Assembly: GCF_024169655.1 (NCBI RefSeq) | Contig: NZ_JALJWV010000001.1 | Location: 3,415,001 to 3,479,000, forward strand | Length of the DNA: 64,000 nucleotides | Source of the DNA: Pseudomonas marginalis | GTDB lineage: Bacteria > Pseudomonadota > Gammaproteobacteria > Pseudomonadales > Pseudomonadaceae | Direction: 5' to 3' | Shown: piece after piece, positions 30,297 to 39,669 of the stretch | Layout of the letters: each line of letters opens with the position of its first letter | Numbering within the stretch: position 1 is the stretch's first letter | Position numbers and translations under genes: made by a program | Notes under the pieces: generated by a model | What the model was told of the DNA's origin: nothing | Seen by the model: only the letters and a program-made list of their open reading frames with translations | Databases searched by the model: none

Positions 30297-31374
30297 GCTG
30301 TGTCTCCCTGTTGCGTGGGTTAATCGAAAGGCCTTGGTAGCGACCCAGGTTGATCGTCAGCGTGGCGTGCTCGGTCGCCCGCCAGGCAGCGCCTCCCAAG
30401 CCCAGCACGCCGGTCATGCCGAGCCGAATGACCGCCTGCCCCAACACCGGCGCAGGCAGGCTGTGCAGCGGCAGTGACAAGCGCAGTTTCGCCGTGCAAC
30501 GCCACCCCAGGTACACACGCAACAGCACCCGCAGATCGCGGAGTAACTGGCCGTCGGGGAGCCAGCCACGGGCTTCCTGTGCGTGCTCGGTATAGAGCGT
30601 CAGGCCGAGTTGGCTGTTGGCGTCGTGGCCGACACGGCCCAGCGGCGTGCCCTGGGACAAGCTCACCGGACGTTGCCGGGAAAGGCTGGCCGGCGCCGGC
30701 AGCGCAATGGTCTGCGGCCAATGCGGGGTCACCTGCACCTGGGTGTCGGGGGCGAGCAATGTGACCAATGCGGCGATGCCTTCAGCATTACGCGTGGGCA
30801 GGCGCATCACACTGAGCAAGGCCAGAAAGCGCGAGACCGGCGTGCCGACCTGTTGCGCGGTGCCGGGAATGCCCAGGCCGATCAAGCCCAGCAGGCACTG
30901 CGAGGTGGCATCGGTGCCGCCCGCTTCGAACGTCGCCGGGTGGGAGTATTTGCGCCAGATCCGGTAGAACTGGGTGAAGATCCGGTGATTGAAAATATCC
31001 AGGAAGGCTTCCAACGCCGCATGCCCTTCCCGACGCTGCGCGATGTCGTCCAGATACACGGTCGGCATCGGCGAATCGACGCCGTACAACCCGAGCAAGC
31101 GAGTGCGTACCGTCGCCGCACGCTCCGGGTGTGCTTCATCGATTTCAATCGACTTCAACTCGCCGGCCGGAAACCCCATGCCCGGATCGGGCCGAAAGCG
31201 CACGGCGTCATCCGCCGGGTGCGCGGTACTGCCCAGGGGTGGGTGACCGGGCAAGGCCTGTTCCAGCAACTGGCAAAAACGCTGCAGATTGGCCTCGGCC
31301 ACCTGCCCTTGCAAGGCGTCCAGCAAACCGCTGGTTTTCAGCCGGGAATACGCTGACTGTGATTCTCGTTCCAT
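30277..31374 (-). CDS. tssG: T6SS baseplate subunit TssG
   Basis: 365 residues of the TssG/VasB family, which with TssF and TssE forms the baseplate wedge. Family features are the VRFRPDPGMGFPAGEL segment near the N-terminus and LGRVGHDANSQLGL and RVYLGWR toward the C-terminus. Start placed at the ATG 31372-31374, inside the end of tssF (overlap 37 bases). A GTG nine bases earlier is in frame, but too close to the possible ribosome site. Confidence 0.92.
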   Translation of the reverse strand: MERESQSAYSRLKTSGLLDALQGQVAEANLQRFCQLLEQALPGHPPLGSTAHPADDAVRFRPDPGMGFPAGELKSIEIDEAHPERAATVRTRLLGLYGVDSPMPTVYLDDIAQRREGHAALEAFLDIFNHRIFTQFYRIWRKYSHPATFEAGGTDATSQCLLGLIGLGIPGTAQQVGTPVSRFLALLSVMRLPTRNAEGIAALVTLLAPDTQVQVTPHWPQTIALPAPASLSRQRPVSLSQGTPLGRVGHDANSQLGLTLYTEHAQEARGWLPDGQLLRDLRVLLRVYLGWRCTAKLRLSLPLHSLPAPVLGQAVIRLGMTGVLGLGGAAWRATEHATLTINLGRYQGLSINPRNRETQHVAYRF

Positions 31375-33107
31375 CGCAGGCACTTTCCAGTAGGTTGCAG
31401 GATCAGCGTGAGCTGGGTGTACAAATGAATGTCGGCATACAAGGCGAAGAAGCGATTGAGCATCTCGCCGAACAGGCTGATGTCGCCTTCCCCTGAAAAG
31501 CCATTGGCATCGAGGGTGATTTCGATATCCACCCCGCGTAGCAAAAAGCCTTTCTCGAAACGCTGGACCACGTGATGACGGACCTCGACGATCGCCGCCA
31601 GACGACGACGGTTGAGCTCGCTGCCCGTCCAGTCGTACAAGGCCAATGTGCCGCGCAACACCTCGGCGTTGTCGAGCATCGGCAGGAAGTTCGAGCCCAG
31701 GTGGCTCAGGACCCGCCAGTGAAAGCGGTCACGGTTCGGTGGGTAGCATGGCAAGCTCGGCGCGCACAGGTTGCGCACGCGCAAACCGGTCTGGGTGGTT
31801 TGCACCAGCGTATCGAGCAAGGTGCTTTGCAGCGCCTTGCGCGGCAACTGGCCGTGGGTGCCGGTCAAGCGCAACGACAGGCTTTCGCTGTTGCGCAGGC
31901 GGTCCTTATCGAAGCCGTCACCGCCCAGGATCAGCCAGGTGTCATGCAAGCCATTGGCGGCGCGCTTGAGGCGCGTATGAAAGTAGCGCTCGGGAGCCTC
32001 GTCGCGCAGCATGCCGCCCTTGTGGCGAAAGCTGCTGAACGGCACATAGTCATGACGCACGGCATTTTTTGACGAGGTGACCTGATCGACCGAATAAATT
32101 TCAGTATGACCGTCCTGCAACCGCATTGGCCGTAGCAGGTAGTCGCTTTGTAACGGCGCCAGCGTCAGCGGGTCAGCCTCCAGCGCAAACAGATTGATCA
32201 CCGGCACGGCATGCAGGCGAATATGTTCGCTGCTCACACTGAATTCCTTTGGCCATGCTTCACGCAGCACCACGTCCAGTTCGAACCAAGGCACATCAGC
32301 GCTGATGCTCAAATGTTCCAGGCCACAGAGGGTTACGAACATGAATTTCTCGCGAAAGGTGAAGTACTCCAGCAGCAACTGATAACCGCTGAACGCACTG
32401 TCACCCTTGGGCCACAGCCGATCCTCGTCAGCAAACCCCCTGGGCGCAAAATGGCCGTCCAATGCCTGGCGCTCGTGCTGCTCCGGCAGGCGCACGTACA
32501 ACGCCTGGGTGTTCAGCGTCAGCGCATGGTGCAAGGCGCTGGCCAGCGGTGCATCGGCACTCAGGTAAAGCGGCAGGCGGCTCAGTTCGATCTGGCTCCA
32601 GTCCGTCAACGCTCCGCAGGCAAAGCGCAGGCGCAACAGCGAGCGACCGTCCGGCTCGTAGGCCAGCCGCACCGACTCCAGGGCCAGCGGCTGCAACGTC
32701 AGGTCCTGAGTGGTGGTGTAACGACAACGGGTGCGTTGCGGACCAATGGGTTGGGATAACACCTCGAACCCCTTGCCGACCAACTCGCTACGTTTCATCT
32801 GCGCGAGCTCAGGGACAAGCTCGACAATCGACAACGACGGAATGGTGCGCAAATAGTGAGGCCACAACAGGCTGACCAGCCCTTCGGTCAACTCCGGTAA
32901 ATCATCGTCGAGCTTCTCGCGCAGGCGTCCCATCAAGAACGCAAAGCCTTCGAACAGGCGCTCCACATAGGGGTCTTGCGCGCCCGGTTTGTCCAGGTTG
33001 AGCTGGGCCGCCCGATCCGGGAACGCTTCGGCGAATTCCTTGCCGGCTTCGCGCAGGTAACGCATTTCGGCGTCGTAGTAGCGCAGGGTTAAATTATCCA
33101 TGTTCAC
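31338..33107 (-). CDS. tssF: T6SS baseplate subunit TssF
   Basis: 589 residues of the TssF/VasA family: YYDAEMRYLREAGKEFAEAF near the N-terminus, PYVERLFEGFAFLMGRLREK near 46-65, and a long beta-rich body. The GTG at 33105-33107 has AGGA eight bases upstream; an ATG two codons later is the alternative. It follows tssA after 24 bases and overlaps tssG. Confidence 0.93.
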   Translation of the reverse strand: MNMDNLTLRYYDAEMRYLREAGKEFAEAFPDRAAQLNLDKPGAQDPYVERLFEGFAFLMGRLREKLDDDLPELTEGLVSLLWPHYLRTIPSLSIVELVPELAQMKRSELVGKGFEVLSQPIGPQRTRCRYTTTQDLTLQPLALESVRLAYEPDGRSLLRLRFACGALTDWSQIELSRLPLYLSADAPLASALHHALTLNTQALYVRLPEQHERQALDGHFAPRGFADEDRLWPKGDSAFSGYQLLLEYFTFREKFMFVTLCGLEHLSISADVPWFELDVVLREAWPKEFSVSSEHIRLHAVPVINLFALEADPLTLAPLQSDYLLRPMRLQDGHTEIYSVDQVTSSKNAVRHDYVPFSSFRHKGGMLRDEAPERYFHTRLKRAANGLHDTWLILGGDGFDKDRLRNSESLSLRLTGTHGQLPRKALQSTLLDTLVQTTQTGLRVRNLCAPSLPCYPPNRDRFHWRVLSHLGSNFLPMLDNAEVLRGTLALYDWTGSELNRRRLAAIVEVRHHVVQRFEKGFLLRGVDIEITLDANGFSGEGDISLFGEMLNRFFALYADIHLYTQLTLILQPTGKCLRWNENHSQRIPG

Positions 33108-33131
33108 AGATAGATTCCTGATGAATGAGGG

Positions 33132-34718
33132 TTAGCCGCAGAGCACGGCGGCGCGTACCGGGTCGATGGCGACCAATGCCGCCAACAGCGCTTCGGTGCG
33201 CCGGGCGAGCGTGGGTTTGTCTGCATCAGTGCGCTGCGCTTTTAGACGCAAGAGCTTGAGCAGCCGGGCCTTGACCTCGAAATTCAGCTCCGGCTCCCAG
33301 TCCGCCAGCGCGTGGTGCTGCGCGGTAGCGTCCAGTTCGGCCAATACGTGCAGGGCCAAGTCGCCCTTGCCGTATTGCTCGGCGACACGCGCCATCAGCA
33401 GGCGCAGCAGCCAGCGTTGGCGCCCGGTCTGCACGCCCGGCCGGGCCGCCAGCCAACCGAGCGCCACGTCCACGCCCTCTCTGTCGGCCTGGGCCACCGC
33501 CTCGTCCTCCAGCGACAAGATCTCGGCATCGCTCGTGGTCAGCACCGCCTTCGGTGCCGGTAGCCATTGCTGCGTGCGGTTGCCACTGACGTGCTGGGTG
33601 ATCCAGTCGCGGGTTGTCTCATCGGCGAAGGGCGTGCCGTCGTTCCAGTGCAACAGTTCCAGCCCCGGCAAGCGTTCGAGGAACATGCCCAAGTCACGCT
33701 TGATGATGTCCGCCCAGCCGTCATGTGGTGCGGGTTGTTTGCTCAGCGCCTGGTACAAGTACCACTGCAAATCCAGCCAGAAGTGGTTCACGCCCTCGGC
33801 GTACATTCGTTCGACCTGATCGAGTAATTCAGCCCAGCGTTGTTGCAGGTAAAGGCGCTTGAGCTGCGCCCGATAATCACCCCGGGGAGACGCCAGCCGC
33901 GTATTGCCGCTGGCTTCCTCAGGCGGCACCTGGTGTACCGTGTCCCAACGCAAACTTTTCATCAGCCGATGCGCCGCCAGCCAGCCCTGGGGCTGCTCGC
34001 GTAGATAACCTGCCAACGCCCTGCCACTGTCCAGCAGGTCGCGCCCGGACTTGATGCCCGTGGCGCTCGGCGCCGCCGTCTGCACAGTCGATTCGTGACT
34101 GGCGCTATGCTGCGGCACGAGCGCGTCAACCCCTCCGGACTGCGTCAATCGAGCGGACAACGCGCCGTACAGCGCACCGAGTACCGGGCGCTGATCCTGC
34201 GGCCAGGCCTCAAGCCCACGCTCCAGCCAGGCCAGCGCCGCCACCGTGCGCTCGGCTTCGCTGCGCACCACTTCGGGGTACAGCGACAAACTGTCCAGCA
34301 CCTTGCCGCCGGCCAGCCATTCCAGCGCCATCTTGCGGCTATTGGGCCGCGACGGCAGCACATCGGCGGCGAAACGTTCCACCAGCGCGGCGAGCAAACC
34401 GAGCCCATCCGCCAACCCGGCCTCGCCGTCCTTCTGCACGCGTGCCCACAGGTAATACGTAGCGACGCGCAGGTCTTTGCAGGTGTGGATCAGCAGCTGT
34501 TCTGCCAGTTGAACCACCCGTTCGGCATTCGCACCGGAGAGCTTGTTGACCTCCTCGCGCATGCGCTGGAAGTCATCGTCATAGCCTGGGTCTTCGCCGA
34601 CAGGCGAGTCTGCGCTGATCGGTTGAAGCCACGTCTGCCAGCGCTCGGCTTGGCTTCTGGCCAGAGCTACGGGGTCGCGCTCGCCCAGGCAATGGGTGAT
34701 CAAGGTGTACAGGCTCAT
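33132..34718 (-). CDS. tssA: T6SS cap/assembly protein TssA (long form, VasJ-type C-terminus)
   Basis: 528 residues. The N-terminal ImpA domain (around 30-160, including SPVGEDPGYDDDFQRMREEV) is shared by all TssA proteins. The C-terminal half (LYLQQRWAELLDQVERMYAEG, then LGMFLERLPGLELLHW) is of the VasJ/Nt2-CTD type. It directs baseplate and sheath assembly. The start overlaps the tssM stop as ATGA. A flexible Ser/Thr/Gln-rich linker near 205-225 separates the halves. Confidence 0.9.
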   Translation of the reverse strand: MSLYTLITHCLGERDPVALARSQAERWQTWLQPISADSPVGEDPGYDDDFQRMREEVNKLSGANAERVVQLAEQLLIHTCKDLRVATYYLWARVQKDGEAGLADGLGLLAALVERFAADVLPSRPNSRKMALEWLAGGKVLDSLSLYPEVVRSEAERTVAALAWLERGLEAWPQDQRPVLGALYGALSARLTQSGGVDALVPQHSASHESTVQTAAPSATGIKSGRDLLDSGRALAGYLREQPQGWLAAHRLMKSLRWDTVHQVPPEEASGNTRLASPRGDYRAQLKRLYLQQRWAELLDQVERMYAEGVNHFWLDLQWYLYQALSKQPAPHDGWADIIKRDLGMFLERLPGLELLHWNDGTPFADETTRDWITQHVSGNRTQQWLPAPKAVLTTSDAEILSLEDEAVAQADREGVDVALGWLAARPGVQTGRQRWLLRLLMARVAEQYGKGDLALHVLAELDATAQHHALADWEPELNFEVKARLLKLLRLKAQRTDADKPTLARRTEALLAALVAIDPVRAAVLCG

Positions 34719-37700
34719 TCAAAAACCCCGTTCTGCGCATACGGCACTTGCGCGGTGCCCTGGGTGAGGAAGATCTGTGGTGGCAACGTGAAGTGACGCA
34801 GCTTGAGCAAGGCCAAAGGCCCCGCGCCCAGTTCGGTACGCAGGTTCCACGTCAGGTTCAAACCATCGGGGGCCTTGAGGACCATGCGGTAGCGGCTATC
34901 GCCGTCGTCCAGGGCGGTGATTCGAGCTTTTTCCAGCAAGCGGATCAGGCCCCAAGTCCCCTGGTAATCACCGAACAGGCGCTCGCCCGTATGGATACTG
35001 GTCCAGCTCAGGCTGACGCCCGGATGGTCACCGCGCCCTGGCCAATTGAAACGCTGCCAACGCTCTTTCTGGTTGAAATACTGATGGTGTTCGCCATTGA
35101 GGATGAAGGTGGTTTGCACGACATCTCGCACCGGTTTGCCTTGAAGCTCGAAGCTCAAACCCATGCCGCCGTCGGTATAGATCACGTCGGCCAGATGGCT
35201 CAGTTGGTTAATCGCCGCCAGAAACTGCGGATTAATCCGCAACCCCTGGCTATGGCGCGGGTCGGCGACCCAGCGGCTGCCTTCCTTGCGCAGCACACCG
35301 CTCAGTTGGCTGCGTAAAAACTGCTCGATACGCCCGGAGTCGGCGCGAATCATCTGCCCCAGCATCGGCAACGAGGAATCGCTGACGGTTTGCGCAAAGG
35401 GGTAGCGCCCAGCGAAAGCACTCTGCCAATCACCAACGATTGAGCGTTGCCACTGACTATTGAGCCCGGCAGCCGAGGGTTGCAACACCCGTTGCCACGC
35501 TTCATCTAAAGGCTGCACAAAAAGCGTATGGCCGACCCTATTCCACTCTGCTCCCAGGCTGGCCGCAATCAGGCTGGCGTAGGACTGCGTGTCTGTCAGG
35601 TCGACGCTCTTGCCTTGAAACACGGTTTGCGCCAGGGCCTGGGTCATTTCCTGCGGATCAGGCGCATTGCTGACTTGCTGCAATTTCAGGCGCAGCCTGG
35701 TGACGCGGGTCAGGAACGCCTGCAGGCTCAAGCGGTCATTGTCGGCCCTGGCCTCGGGGTCTTTGCCGAGCAGGCTCAATAACGGCCCGAAAGTCGCCTC
35801 CAGCGGACTGCGCGGCGTTTGTGCCAGTTGATCAATCATCGGCCCATTGTCCTTGGCGATCAGCTTTTGCGCGGACTGTATCAACGAGTCGGCCAGGGCC
35901 TGGTTGCGAGTGCCGGCCTGCCCTTGATAGGCCAGCGTGTTCATCAGGGCAATCAGCGGCGATTGGCGCACATCAGCCATCAGGGTGAGTTGGTCGATCG
36001 CATCGGCCAAGGTATTGGCGGGGTTCCAGCGCAGGCTGTTGAGAAAGTCCAGCCAGGCACTGGCGTAATCCTGGAAGTAACGCTCGGTAAGCCGCTCTCT
36101 GAGTTCATCCGGGGTCAGCTCGGCGGCGATATCAGTCTGGTTGTCGCTGAGCACCCAGTCGATTTCTTCGCGGCGCGCGTCGGCGATCGCATCGATGGCT
36201 TGGCGCACCTGGCCCTCCCAGGCCTGGCGCGTGAACACGCCCGGCACACTGGCTTCGGTGTAGAACAGCGCCAGAACATCGGTTTCACCCACCATGTTTT
36301 GCACGCTTAGCGCTGGGTATTGATTGGCCGCTGTGTCGAGGACCTGCTGGTAAAGACTGGTTTCGGCATTGCGCTGGCCCAACAGCCCAAGCAGAACCTG
36401 TCGGGCCTGAGCAACCGGCCTCGGGTCAGCGTTGATCGCCCAGGCCGGGTGCGCCGCCAAGTGCTCGCCATAGAACTGCCACAGGTTAGGCGCCAGGCTT
36501 TGCCAAAGTCCCGGCGATACACCGTCGCGCACCGGTTCGGCGTTGCCCAGGGCTTTGGTCAGGAACGTGGCATCGGCTTTTTGCGGGCGCGCCATCATCA
36601 GGTAGGCCTTGAGCTGGTCGTAGGCCCCGCGGGCGCGTTCGGCGCGCTCGGGATTGTCCGGGGCCAGCTTGACCAGGGCCGTGAGCTGCTGGCGTAAAGC
36701 GGCGGCGGCCGGGTCGCGGATCAGGCGGTTGTTGGCGTCGACGTAGCGTGGCCACACCGTTTCAAGCAGCGCTGGGGTTTGATTCAGGCCGAAGCGTTGG
36801 TACCACGGAGCGCCGTGTTCGGCGCGGTAATCCAGGCGCGCCAGTTCGCGCATCAGATCGTTGAGTGCGCTGAGTTGCTCGTCGTTACTGCCCGACTGCT
36901 GCAATGCCGCCAACGAACTTTGCACCTGGGCGATTTGCGCACGGTTGCTGACAAACGACAGCAACAATCCGGCGCCCCATAACGTCGCCAAACCCAACAC
37001 CAGCGCAAAGCCAGCGCGCGGCACGCTCCAGCCCAGCCGGCGGCCACTGGCGTTATCGCCGAGTACGCCGTGCCACACCGGGGCGACCGACCATTCCTGT
37101 TGTTTGTCATGCGGCGAGCGCTGTACCGGCAGGCTGAACCACAATCCACGCAACGGCACACCACGAGCAAAATCGCTGCCTAGGGGCGTCAGCGTATGAC
37201 GCCAGCGGGCGATGCCTTCGCTCTTTAAATCGCGGGACAGGCGAAGCAGGAAGTCATGCTTCATCACACCGTTCATCTGCGCCAAGCCCTCGCGCCGCAA
37301 AGGCTCCAGCAAACGCGTCAGGGCGGTTTCCACTGCCGCCGCCGTGAAGCGCTCGGGCAACCGGCAGCCCACCGGCTGCGCCTTGTGCGTGTCCTGCGGC
37401 CATGTACTGTCGCAGACCTGCCACAGGTACAACGGCAACTGCCAGTGTAGGTCACGGGCAAGGCGCTGCACCTGGCGTACACCTTTACCCATCGCGGCAT
37501 CGTCGGCGGCCTGGGTTTTGTTCAGCGCCCAAACCACCCCGTCCAGCGCACGCCAGCGGCTCAGCCCACGCCAGTGCTTAGGGAATGACTGATCCAGCGC
37601 GGCCTGGGCACTGCCACCCCACAACAGGACCGTGCCTTGGCCTTCGAGCCATTGCTGATCGGCCAGGGCTGGGGCGATGGCTTCGATTTCGGTGGGTTCG

Positions 37701-38074
37701 CCGATGACGAGAAGCAGGCGGGTTTTGCGGCGCCAGAAGAAGCCGTAGGCGTCGTGTAGGTGCTCGCGTAGCTCTGATAGGTGAGCAATCGGTTGGCGAG
37801 GCATAACCATCTGTGAGTCTGCCGGGGGATAGACCTTATCCGCCCGCCCCTGCTCGCGGTGGTTTTGACGTTTGAGATGCACTAACAACTGAGGTGCCAG
37901 AAAGCCCACCATTGCAATGGTGATAATCAGCAGAAAAACCAACAGCTTGTGGTGATTCTCAGCTAGCCCGACCTGATCGCCATAACGCCAGATCACCCAG
38001 CCCAGCGCGGCTAGCAGCGTAATGATCCACACTGCTGCCCCCGCGCGGCGCCATGAGTTACTCCAAACGTTCAT
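34715..38074 (-). CDS. tssM: T6SS inner-membrane protein TssM (IcmF-like)
   Basis: 1119 residues. Two N-terminal membrane helices (about 13-31 and 44-65), a cytoplasmic NTPase-like domain, a third helix near 355-375, and a large periplasmic domain with the conserved IcmF C-terminal region. It links TssL to TssJ. The place where Walker A usually stands reads LLLVIGEPTEIEAIAPAL, without the GKT/S, so nucleotide binding by the usual loop looks lost; some TssM proteins lack it. Overlaps by four bases both the preceding unknown gene and tssA. Confidence 0.93.
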   Translation of the reverse strand: MNVWSNSWRRAGAAVWIITLLAALGWVIWRYGDQVGLAENHHKLLVFLLIITIAMVGFLAPQLLVHLKRQNHREQGRADKVYPPADSQMVMPRQPIAHLSELREHLHDAYGFFWRRKTRLLLVIGEPTEIEAIAPALADQQWLEGQGTVLLWGGSAQAALDQSFPKHWRGLSRWRALDGVVWALNKTQAADDAAMGKGVRQVQRLARDLHWQLPLYLWQVCDSTWPQDTHKAQPVGCRLPERFTAAAVETALTRLLEPLRREGLAQMNGVMKHDFLLRLSRDLKSEGIARWRHTLTPLGSDFARGVPLRGLWFSLPVQRSPHDKQQEWSVAPVWHGVLGDNASGRRLGWSVPRAGFALVLGLATLWGAGLLLSFVSNRAQIAQVQSSLAALQQSGSNDEQLSALNDLMRELARLDYRAEHGAPWYQRFGLNQTPALLETVWPRYVDANNRLIRDPAAAALRQQLTALVKLAPDNPERAERARGAYDQLKAYLMMARPQKADATFLTKALGNAEPVRDGVSPGLWQSLAPNLWQFYGEHLAAHPAWAINADPRPVAQARQVLLGLLGQRNAETSLYQQVLDTAANQYPALSVQNMVGETDVLALFYTEASVPGVFTRQAWEGQVRQAIDAIADARREEIDWVLSDNQTDIAAELTPDELRERLTERYFQDYASAWLDFLNSLRWNPANTLADAIDQLTLMADVRQSPLIALMNTLAYQGQAGTRNQALADSLIQSAQKLIAKDNGPMIDQLAQTPRSPLEATFGPLLSLLGKDPEARADNDRLSLQAFLTRVTRLRLKLQQVSNAPDPQEMTQALAQTVFQGKSVDLTDTQSYASLIAASLGAEWNRVGHTLFVQPLDEAWQRVLQPSAAGLNSQWQRSIVGDWQSAFAGRYPFAQTVSDSSLPMLGQMIRADSGRIEQFLRSQLSGVLRKEGSRWVADPRHSQGLRINPQFLAAINQLSHLADVIYTDGGMGLSFELQGKPVRDVVQTTFILNGEHHQYFNQKERWQRFNWPGRGDHPGVSLSWTSIHTGERLFGDYQGTWGLIRLLEKARITALDDGDSRYRMVLKAPDGLNLTWNLRTELGAGPLALLKLRHFTLPPQIFLTQGTAQVPYAQNGVFE

Positions 38075-39231
38075 GCCAACTCTCCCGTGGTAATAGTGCT
38101 CATCCAGTGCTGCGATTCTTCTCGTGCCAATACCAACAAAGGCTCACGCTGACGCCGGGATATTTCCACACCCAGCGCAGTTACTAGCCAGTGACCGAGC
38201 GGGCCCGATAGCCCGCACAGACTTTCCTGAATCCACTGCTGCTCCGCCTTGAGCGAAGCACCATGGGCGGCTGCTACGGCAAGTATTTTTCCGGTCAGTG
38301 GCTGCCAGTCGGTGGCGTCGACCAACATGCCGGTTGCTCGGCAAGCGCTCACTTGGGTTTGCAGAAACAACGGTAACTCGCTGTCCAGCGCGTCGATATC
38401 CAATGGCATTGGCCGCAACAAACCAGCCGTGATCGGTAGCTCCAAGACGATTGCCAGGCTGTCCGGGCATAGCAGCAAGGCGGCAAGCCCGTCGGAGTAC
38501 GAGTCATCACCGTGCACCTGGAGCACCAGAATCAACTCAATGGCTGCGGTGGCGGCCTTCAACGTTTCATCGATCCACCAGTACGACAATTCGCTAGCCA
38601 AGGTGAGCGTTGCAGGTAGCGGTCGGCTCACCGTGATGGTCCAGGTCTGCTGCCAGGCATCGCGCAAGGCTTCATATTCGCTGGGATCAACATCACTCAG
38701 CAGTGTGACGTGCAGTTCTTGCCCCGTCGGTAACGCATGCAGTGCCGGCACCAATGCCTGAATCAACATCTGCAATCCGGCTTGATCACGTTCCGGCGCT
38801 ACAGGCAAAGCCGCAATACGCCGTGCTTGCCCTGTGCGGGGAAGCAAATCAAAGGAACCCTGAGTTAATACGCTCGCAGACACCTGATCAGGCAGCAGCA
38901 CACAACTGGCAGACACTGCCAGGTGGCGCTGAGCCCAACCCTGCCAGGAACGCTGCGAACTATGCGCCTCCTCCTCCAGAAACTGGCAATGGCTCAGCGC
39001 AGTCCCATAGGCATGGGCACGCGCAGCGAACGCCAGGATCCAGACCACCAATGGCGAGGCGGACAATGCCCAAATGTTGAGCGTACTCAGTAACGGCATC
39101 CGTTCGGAGGCATGCAGCAAAAACAGCAGCACACAGACCAGCACCGCCATGAGTGCCGCCAATAGCCAACGACCCAGCACCGGCGGTTTTGGAGCGCCCA
39201 CCACATGAGGTGCCTGACGATCCCAGCCCAT
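38071..39231 (-). CDS. T6SS-linked membrane protein of unknown function
   Basis: 386 residues. Two membrane helices near the N-terminus (about 22-41 and 50-69) are followed by ~310 residues that I cannot place in a family. It contains LPTGQELHVTLLSDVDPSEY and a C-terminal GPLGHWLVTALGVEISRRQ segment. It starts two bases after the PAAR stop and overlaps tssM by four bases, so it is translated with the structural genes rather than with the cargo. That placement suggests an accessory part of the membrane complex. Start chosen at the ATG 39229-39231; a TTG six codons upstream is in frame. Confidence 0.7.
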   Translation of the reverse strand: MGWDRQAPHVVGAPKPPVLGRWLLAALMAVLVCVLLFLLHASERMPLLSTLNIWALSASPLVVWILAFAARAHAYGTALSHCQFLEEEAHSSQRSWQGWAQRHLAVSASCVLLPDQVSASVLTQGSFDLLPRTGQARRIAALPVAPERDQAGLQMLIQALVPALHALPTGQELHVTLLSDVDPSEYEALRDAWQQTWTITVSRPLPATLTLASELSYWWIDETLKAATAAIELILVLQVHGDDSYSDGLAALLLCPDSLAIVLELPITAGLLRPMPLDIDALDSELPLFLQTQVSACRATGMLVDATDWQPLTGKILAVAAAHGASLKAEQQWIQESLCGLSGPLGHWLVTALGVEISRRQREPLLVLAREESQHWMSTITTGELA

Positions 39232-39233
39232 GA

Positions 39234-39500
39234 CTAACCCACCCCGCAATCAGGAGCGCTGGAAATCACCTGGCAATCGCACTCACAGCGGCAGCCGTTG
39301 ACCACCATCGCCCGATCACCCTCAGACCAGTCCGGACAGCCATCAACAATCTTGTTGATGCCATGCCCCGGCAGCGGGCAACTAACTTCGTCTCCGACCA
39401 GTGCTACTCGCTTGCCATTTACGATCATCGTGGATGAGGCCGATATCACTTCTCCACCATGGGTGGTTTTATCACCCAATAAAACAAATCCTTGGGACAT
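39234..39500 (-). CDS. PAAR spike-tip protein
   Basis: 88-residue PAAR-domain protein with the usual pattern FVLLGDKTTHGGEVISAS, VALVGDEVSCPLPGHG, INKIVDGCPDWSEGDRAMV and GCRCECDC. It sharpens the VgrG spike and may carry effectors. Start at 39498-39500 with GAGAAG just upstream; the open frame extends 28 codons further without support. No toxin domain is attached, so it would deliver separate cargo such as the lipase upstream. Confidence 0.88.
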   Translation of the reverse strand: MSQGFVLLGDKTTHGGEVISASSTMIVNGKRVALVGDEVSCPLPGHGINKIVDGCPDWSEGDRAMVVNGCRCECDCQVISSAPDCGVG

Positions 39501-39669
39501 AAACTTCTCGCTCCATGGGTCATGTACTCGGGCGCCCCATGCACTCGAGTTTTCTGCAATGCTTAAATCGGATAACGCAATCAATTAGCAGTCATTGGCT
39601 CGCTACGTTTAAATGAGCAAAAACTCACTTGAACTCAGAATTTGCGATACCGAATTTGTATGAGCAAGA

